The notes beneath the pieces are model-generated. The model saw only the letters and a list, made by a program, of their open reading frames with translations, was not told the DNA's origin and made no database searches. Of a stretch of DNA of 18,373 nucleotides, positions 13,977 to 18,373 are shown piece by piece. The stretch spans positions 1 through 18,373 of the forward strand of contig UQEM01000039.1 in the NCBI GenBank assembly GCA_900540005.1, read 5' to 3'. Made by a program: the position numbers and the translations under genes. The stretch is from an uncultured Ruminococcus sp. Lineage in GTDB: Bacteria > Bacillota > Clostridia > Oscillospirales > Ruminococcaceae. Every line of letters starts with the position of its first letter. Within the stretch, counting starts at the first letter, position 1.

Positions 13977-16508
13977 TTATTCCTCGGGGAGAGTGATCAA
14001 GCCAACAACATATTTCTGAACGGCAAGAGCGTCCTTGGTAGTAACGCCGTCACCGGAACTTGAACAGTCAGCGTTCTTCATACCCTGCGCTGTGATGTGG
14101 CTGGGATCTGTGCCGCTGATACCATACTTATCATTGTTTGCAAGAGCCTGTAATATCATAACAGCGTCTGAGATATCTACCGTCTCATCGCAGTTTGCAT
14201 CTCCGTAAAGGATATCTCCGCCTGTCGTGCCGGTTGTAGGCTCATCAACATCAGGAGTTGAACCGTCAGGCTCTGTTCCGCCAACAAGAACGCCGTCGTC
14301 GTAAACACAGATGTTATCGACCTTGGATTCGTTGCCATTGCCGAAGAAAGCGTCATCTCCCTCGAAAATAGGAAGTCCCTGATAGCTCCAGTCGTTTGTG
14401 GGATCCCACTTATCGCCGTAGTACATACCGGTCCAGAACTGATACTTCTTGCCTGAATTTGCGATAGCGTAGCCGTCCCATGAAATTTCAACGTAGTAGG
14501 TGTCGGGAGTCTTGTCATATTTGAACGGGCCTGAGATAACGCCGTCAACTCCTGTGACTTCTGCCGATGACTGGTCATAAAGCTCACCAATCTTAACCGA
14601 GCTGATACTCGACATTTCCTTTGAACTGAAATAATATCTTACGGATATTTTGGTTGAAGGCTTGGTTACGCCTGTCATTACCTTGAACGAAACCTTTGTT
14701 ACGCCTGCGCCGTCAGAGTGGAGATCGTCGATTCCACAAGCCTCGACCCAGTAGCCTGAGCCGCCTTCTTCTGAGGAAGTTCCCCTTCCTTCGTCCTCGG
14801 GCGGGAAGTTGGGAGTTATCTTCATGTCGTCAGTTCCGAAGAAGTGATACATACCTGCACACGCACCTACGAAGGCTGCGTTGTAGTCGATCGTAACTTC
14901 GTTGAGAATATAGTTGTTCGTGTAGTCGTCATGAGCGTCATTGTTGTCGAAGCCGCCTGCGAGAGCTCCCCAAAGAACGTGACGCTGTTCGCGAGTGTCC
15001 TCGGCTGAAAGGAGACCCGAAGCTGCACGGTGGTGAGGATACTGAACTGAGTCGTCATTGTAGCCGACTACGAGGCTTCTCTTTCCGTGAAGCTGGTCAT
15101 CGCTCCAGGGCTTTTCCTCGCCTGCGTTTTCAGCCGCCTGATTAGCGTTTATACGCTCTGTGTAGGTGATATCGTTCTGACCGAGAATGAGGTTCATCTG
15201 CTTTTTAGCCCATTCGCTGTATTCGCTCGGTTTATCATAGTTGTGGTGCTTGTCGATAACCATGAGAATGAACTGCATAGCGGTGTTGTATCTTGCGCTG
15301 CCCCATTCGTTGAGGTAAGCGTAACCGCCCTTGGTTTCAGTGCTTTTCCACGTTCTGTAGCACTTTCCAAGGCAGTCATCGTCCCAGAAATCGTCAAAGA
15401 CATACTCGTTTTTGCCCTGAGCATCTCTGATCTTCTGAACAAGGTTGAGTTCGGGGTGTTCCTGATTTATAACAGCCCACATAACAGCAGCACCGCTCCA
15501 GACATCGTTCCAGCAGTAGCACCAGCCGGAGGGAGCGTAGTAGTCGAATATGCTTACAGCGTAGTCAAAGCATGAAGCATCGCTTGTGCAAAGATACATC
15601 CATGCAGCAGCCCAGCACCAGTCGTCCTCCCACTTTGAGGAGCTGTAGAACTGTACAGGTCCGTCGCCGTTATCAGAGAGCTGCTTTTCGTTTTCGTTTG
15701 CGAACTCCCACAGAGCCTTAGCGTAATCGAGCGACTTTTCAGCGTATTCGGGGTCTGTATCCTTGAAATTCATGTAATTTATCGCAAGGGAAGCGCAGGC
15801 GGAAACAACGTAATCGGTCTGCGGCTTTTCTGCGGTAAGGAAGAATGCGGGACGAACCATGCTGTCGACCTCGGGAGATTCCCATACAGCGTGGTCAATT
15901 CCGCCCTCGCCGACTTGATAGCAGTGAGCGATGACCTTTCCGTCCTTGTCGCGGAAAGTACACTTCATGAGATAGTCGTTGAAATAGCGCAGAAGCGTTT
16001 CAATGTGGTCGTCCTGACCGAGTTTTACATATGAGTCGCGGAACTCGTAGTATCCCCAGCCAAGGGTAGCGGCAGCGTAGTTTTCAGGCATACCGAATTC
16101 AACGTGGTCGCCTGCGTCATGCATACCGCCTGCAACGTCAATAGTTCCGTCACCGTCGGGGTCGAGCACGTCCTTGTACTTTTCCATGAATTCATCTGAG
16201 AGATTCGTGCCGTTGCGCAGATTTCCTTCATCGTCTTTCATCGACTGCATCGGAACGTGAGCGTCATATGTGTGGCAGTCACCGCGCCATGAAAGGCGTG
16301 TGTTTTCGTCGACTTCCGTGCCGCACATATTTGCGTCATAGAAGTACATAGAGTATTGCAGGGCACGGGCATAGTCAATGTCAAGTCCCGAGTCCTCAAC
16401 GATTTCGCTTATCGGCTTGGCAGCGTTAACGGGCACGACAGCGGTCATAGTTCCCGAAACTGTTGCAAGCGAAAGAGCTGCTGCAAGAATGCGTTTTGAT
16501 ACTTTCAT
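13977..16508 (-). CDS. Cellulosomal GH9 endoglucanase with CBM3-like module and dockerin
   Basis: An 843-residue secreted enzyme that hydrolyses beta-1,4-glucan. Signal peptide 1-29 (lysines, hydrophobic core, VNA|A). GH9 catalytic domain ~40-558: the nucleophile-activating motif DAGDH (131-135; catalytic base D134), PHHR (491-494) and the proton-donor segment NEVTIDYN (536-543; E537). An Asp-rich stretch DPDGDGTID precedes DAGDH. Residues ~585-740 form a beta-rich module ending in a DVSYQGL-like WSYQGL context that resembles family 3 carbohydrate-binding modules, in the position of the CBM3c that makes such GH9 enzymes processive; this match is moderate. A Thr/Pro/Gly linker (741-765) leads to a type I dockerin (766-840) with Ca-binding residues D770, N772, D774, D778 and D781. 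Ribosome site AAAGGAGG overlaps the stop of the upstream GH26 gene, 11 bp away, so they form an operon. Confidence 0.95.
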   Translation of the reverse strand: MKVSKRILAAALSLATVSGTMTAVVPVNAAKPISEIVEDSGLDIDYARALQYSMYFYDANMCGTEVDENTRLSWRGDCHTYDAHVPMQSMKDDEGNLRNGTNLSDEFMEKYKDVLDPDGDGTIDVAGGMHDAGDHVEFGMPENYAAATLGWGYYEFRDSYVKLGQDDHIETLLRYFNDYLMKCTFRDKDGKVIAHCYQVGEGGIDHAVWESPEVDSMVRPAFFLTAEKPQTDYVVSACASLAINYMNFKDTDPEYAEKSLDYAKALWEFANENEKQLSDNGDGPVQFYSSSKWEDDWCWAAAWMYLCTSDASCFDYAVSIFDYYAPSGWCYCWNDVWSGAAVMWAVINQEHPELNLVQKIRDAQGKNEYVFDDFWDDDCLGKCYRTWKSTETKGGYAYLNEWGSARYNTAMQFILMVIDKHHNYDKPSEYSEWAKKQMNLILGQNDITYTERINANQAAENAGEEKPWSDDQLHGKRSLVVGYNDDSVQYPHHRAASGLLSAEDTREQRHVLWGALAGGFDNNDAHDDYTNNYILNEVTIDYNAAFVGACAGMYHFFGTDDMKITPNFPPEDEGRGTSSEEGGSGYWVEACGIDDLHSDGAGVTKVSFKVMTGVTKPSTKISVRYYFSSKEMSSISSVKIGELYDQSSAEVTGVDGVISGPFKYDKTPDTYYVEISWDGYAIANSGKKYQFWTGMYYGDKWDPTNDWSYQGLPIFEGDDAFFGNGNESKVDNICVYDDGVLVGGTEPDGSTPDVDEPTTGTTGGDILYGDANCDETVDISDAVMILQALANNDKYGISGTDPSHITAQGMKNADCSSSGDGVTTKDALAVQKYVVGLITLPEE

Positions 16509-16519
16509 TTTTTCCTCCT

Positions 16520-18323
16520 TTAATCTTCAAAGCTTGTTATGAGTTCTGCAACGTACTTTTGTATTTCAAGGGCATCGAGCGTAGTCACGCCGTCTTTTCC
16601 CACAACATCAGCGTTTGCAGCGCCCTGTGCGGTGATATGGGTCTCATCTGTGCCCTCTAAGCCATATTTGTCCTTATTCGCTATCGACTGCAAAACAAGC
16701 ACCGCGTCTGAGATATCTACCTTCGCATCGCAGTTTGCATCGCCCTTGAGAAGAGCCTCCGCAGTTGAAGCAGTAGTAGTTGCAGAGGTAGGATCTTCCC
16801 CGGACTTGTAAGTCCGTATATCCGGAAGCTCGTCAAGCGTAATGCAATATTCGCTGTTGTAGATCTCCTTGAGATTTTCGGTGGGATTATTCTGCTCGCT
16901 CATCAGATAATTCTTGTACCAAGGGCAGAAATATAGCCATGCAGCCTTGTCGTTGACGAGATTTTCAAGCGAGGGGATAGAGTCGTTTTCGGACATAGCA
17001 ACCATTTTCTTGCAGTCTGTGCTTTGGACGAGACTGTAGAATGTGGAAGAGATTGAGCTGAGATTCGGCAGACCGTCAACAGCGTTGTACTTGTCGTATC
17101 CGACAATATCGACAACGTCATCACCCGGATACCAGTCGGCAGAAGTTGCGTAAGTGTAACCTGTCCAAACCCAGATAAGGTTATCGAGACCGTACTCGTT
17201 GGTCAGCTTGTCGTAGAGCAGGCGGTAGAGAGCCTTGCAGTTTTCAGAACCTTCAGCGCCCCACCAGAACCATGCACCCTCAGCTTCGTGGAGCGGTCTC
17301 CAAAGAACAGGAACGTCAGCCTCCTTGAGCTTTGTCAGCTCTGTGGCGATAACGTCAATGTCCGCGAGGAGCTTTTCGTGCTCCCAAGTGCCCTCCTCAA
17401 GAGCTTTTGAGATACTGAATGTTGTGTACTGGGCGTTGGCGGATTCAACGTAGAAATAAGCCTCTGTATCGTCCTTATTTGACGGAACGCTCCAATGCCA
17501 TGTCAGAGAGGGAATACCGTGATACTTGTTGAACCACTCGATAGCGCGTTCCGGAGCGTGGTCGCGCCATGTTGTTGTCGAGTTGTAGGTGAGCAGGTCG
17601 ATTCCGCGGATAGCGGGCTGCTTGCCGGTCGTTTTTTCGAGGAATTCAAACTCCTCCTCGTTATCCTTTATGAAAACATCGGGCGAGTTCCAAAGATTGT
17701 AATTGTGTTCGCCGCAATATTCCTGCTGACCCGAAATGATGTGGTTTCCGTACTGGTCGCAGAGGTAGCTGTAGAGATTTTTGGTAGTCTGCGAAGCATT
17801 CGGATTGGAAAGCTCACGCGTGGGCGAAAGATTTGAAAGCTTTTCGCTGGCAGGTTTAAGCGTGATGTAGTCAAAGAATGTGTAGCCCCAGTAGGCTTTG
17901 AATTCGATGGTATTTTTGCCCTTTTTGAGGTTTACGACTCCGCCGGAAGTTTCTTTGAAAGTGAGGTTGTGTGAAAAGCTGACTTCACCCTGATTTACGC
18001 CGTTGATGTTGAGATACTGAACCTTCTTGTTGGTGTCATAAGGCTCACAGTAGGCGATAGTAAGCTCATAAAGTCCCTCCTCGGGTACGTCAACTTCTAC
18101 GCTGACGTTAGTGCCTTTCTGGTCAAGGTAGGAGAATCCGTTTCCCGAGAAGTTGGTGAGATCCATTTCCTCGCCGGAACCGTCCTCCTGAGTATTGCCT
18201 ATCCATCCCTCGCTGTAGATTTTTCCGCCCGAGACAGAACCGTCCTCAAATTCGTATTTCAGAACGGTATCGGCGGCAGATATCTGTGTGGTTTTTGGCG
18301 GCAGTGCGAGACCTGCTGTCGTT
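16520..18323 (-). CDS. Cellulosomal GH26 beta-mannanase with CBM35 and dockerin (5' partial)
   Basis: About 600 genuine residues of a secreted endo-1,4-beta-mannosidase. Numbering from the first genomic codon: the end of a signal peptide (1-17, TTAGLALPP...ISAA); a CBM35 (~20-157, YEFEDG...FFDYITLKP), a fold often mannan-binding; GH26 barrel (~165-505) with acid/base E346 in WRPLHEAEG and the likely nucleophile E445 in MSEND; a short Thr/Ser/Ala linker; and a type I dockerin (526-596) that docks to a scaffoldin cohesin. The open frame appears to continue to an ATG at 18367, but those first 15 residues (MTSSLVGSEMCIRDR) are translated adapter. The real start lies beyond the contig. It is the first known gene of the operon with GH9; the promoter is off the edge. 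Confidence 0.95.
16521..16756 (-). other. Dockerin-coding segment of the GH26 gene
   Basis: Encodes the C-terminal Ca-binding docking module. The first loop (GDANCDAKVDISDA) is canonical. The second (ADVVGKDGVTTLDA) lacks the usual Asn at position 3 and Asp at position 5. The two repeats are separated by a long conserved stretch (KYGLEGTDETHITAQG) almost identical to that in the GH9 dockerin, which suggests both bind the same cohesin type. Confidence 0.85.
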
Positions 18324-18373
18324 CTGTCTCTTATACACATCTCCGAGCCCACGAGACTCGACGTCATCTCGTA
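18324..18373 (+). other. Illumina Nextera Read-2 adapter, i7 index and start of P7 (artefact)
   Basis: 18324-18342 is the Tn5 mosaic end in reverse (CTGTCTCTTATACACATCT), 18343-18357 the Read-2 adapter, 18358-18365 (TCGACGTC) sits in the i7 index position and from memory equals index N729, and 18366-18373 (ATCTCGTA) is the beginning of the P7 flow-cell sequence. None of this is genome. Confidence 0.98.

Noticed and set aside
23..18342. Inverted 19-bp sequences at the two ends looking like transposon terminal repeats
   Set aside because: They are Tn5 mosaic ends from the tagmentation library, next to Illumina adapter sequence, with no transposase gene in the window.

Overview
This is an 18.4 kb metagenomic or draft-genome contig from a low-to-mid GC Firmicute. 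It is most likely a cellulosome-forming Ruminococcus (Oscillospiraceae; R. champanellensis / R. flavefaciens type). The evidence is two dockerin-bearing glycoside hydrolases (GH26 mannanase and GH9 cellulase), strong AGGAGG-type ribosome binding sites, textbook sigma-A promoters (TTGACA or TTGCTT, 16-17 bp, TATAAT) and hairpin-plus-U-tract terminators. The species call is inference. Only about 42-18323 is biological. Bases 1-41 and 18324-18373 are Illumina Nextera adapter, including what look like the sample index octamers.

Layout, left to right on the + strand. (1) 43-307: a probable non-coding RNA with a -10 box at the contig edge, a very long hairpin with a C-rich loop, and a UUCG-loop terminator. 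(2) 404-3689: a ribbon-helix-helix protein followed by the ClpB disaggregase, from one promoter. (3) 4004-4664: nucleoid protein HU plus a small protein with a histone-H1-like Lys/Ala/Pro tail. (4) 4929-8012: greA, lysS and a single-pass membrane protein of unknown function. (5) 8073-10397: a TPP riboswitch with its terminator, a long structured leader, then thiD and cytX (pyrimidine salvage for thiamine). (6) 10522-12579: a leader with two mutually exclusive hairpins, then hpt and a NCS2 purine permease (purine salvage). (7) 12716-13918: a CPA2-type cation/proton antiporter. On the - strand, converging on a shared terminator at 13933-13959, lies a two-gene cellulosomal operon: a 5'-truncated CBM35-GH26-dockerin followed by GH9-CBM3-like-dockerin.

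Most of the window is ordinary housekeeping and salvage biology in compact operons, each with a readable promoter and terminator. The less explained parts are RNA-level: the 5' non-coding RNA, the 180-nt structured stretch between the thiamine terminator and thiD, and the hpt leader, in which one central segment can pair with either of two near-identical flanks. The unfamiliar proteins are the RHH partner of clpB, the H1-tailed protein after HU and the 303-residue membrane protein after lysS. I did not find a defence system, phage, transposon, CRISPR array, tRNA or rRNA.
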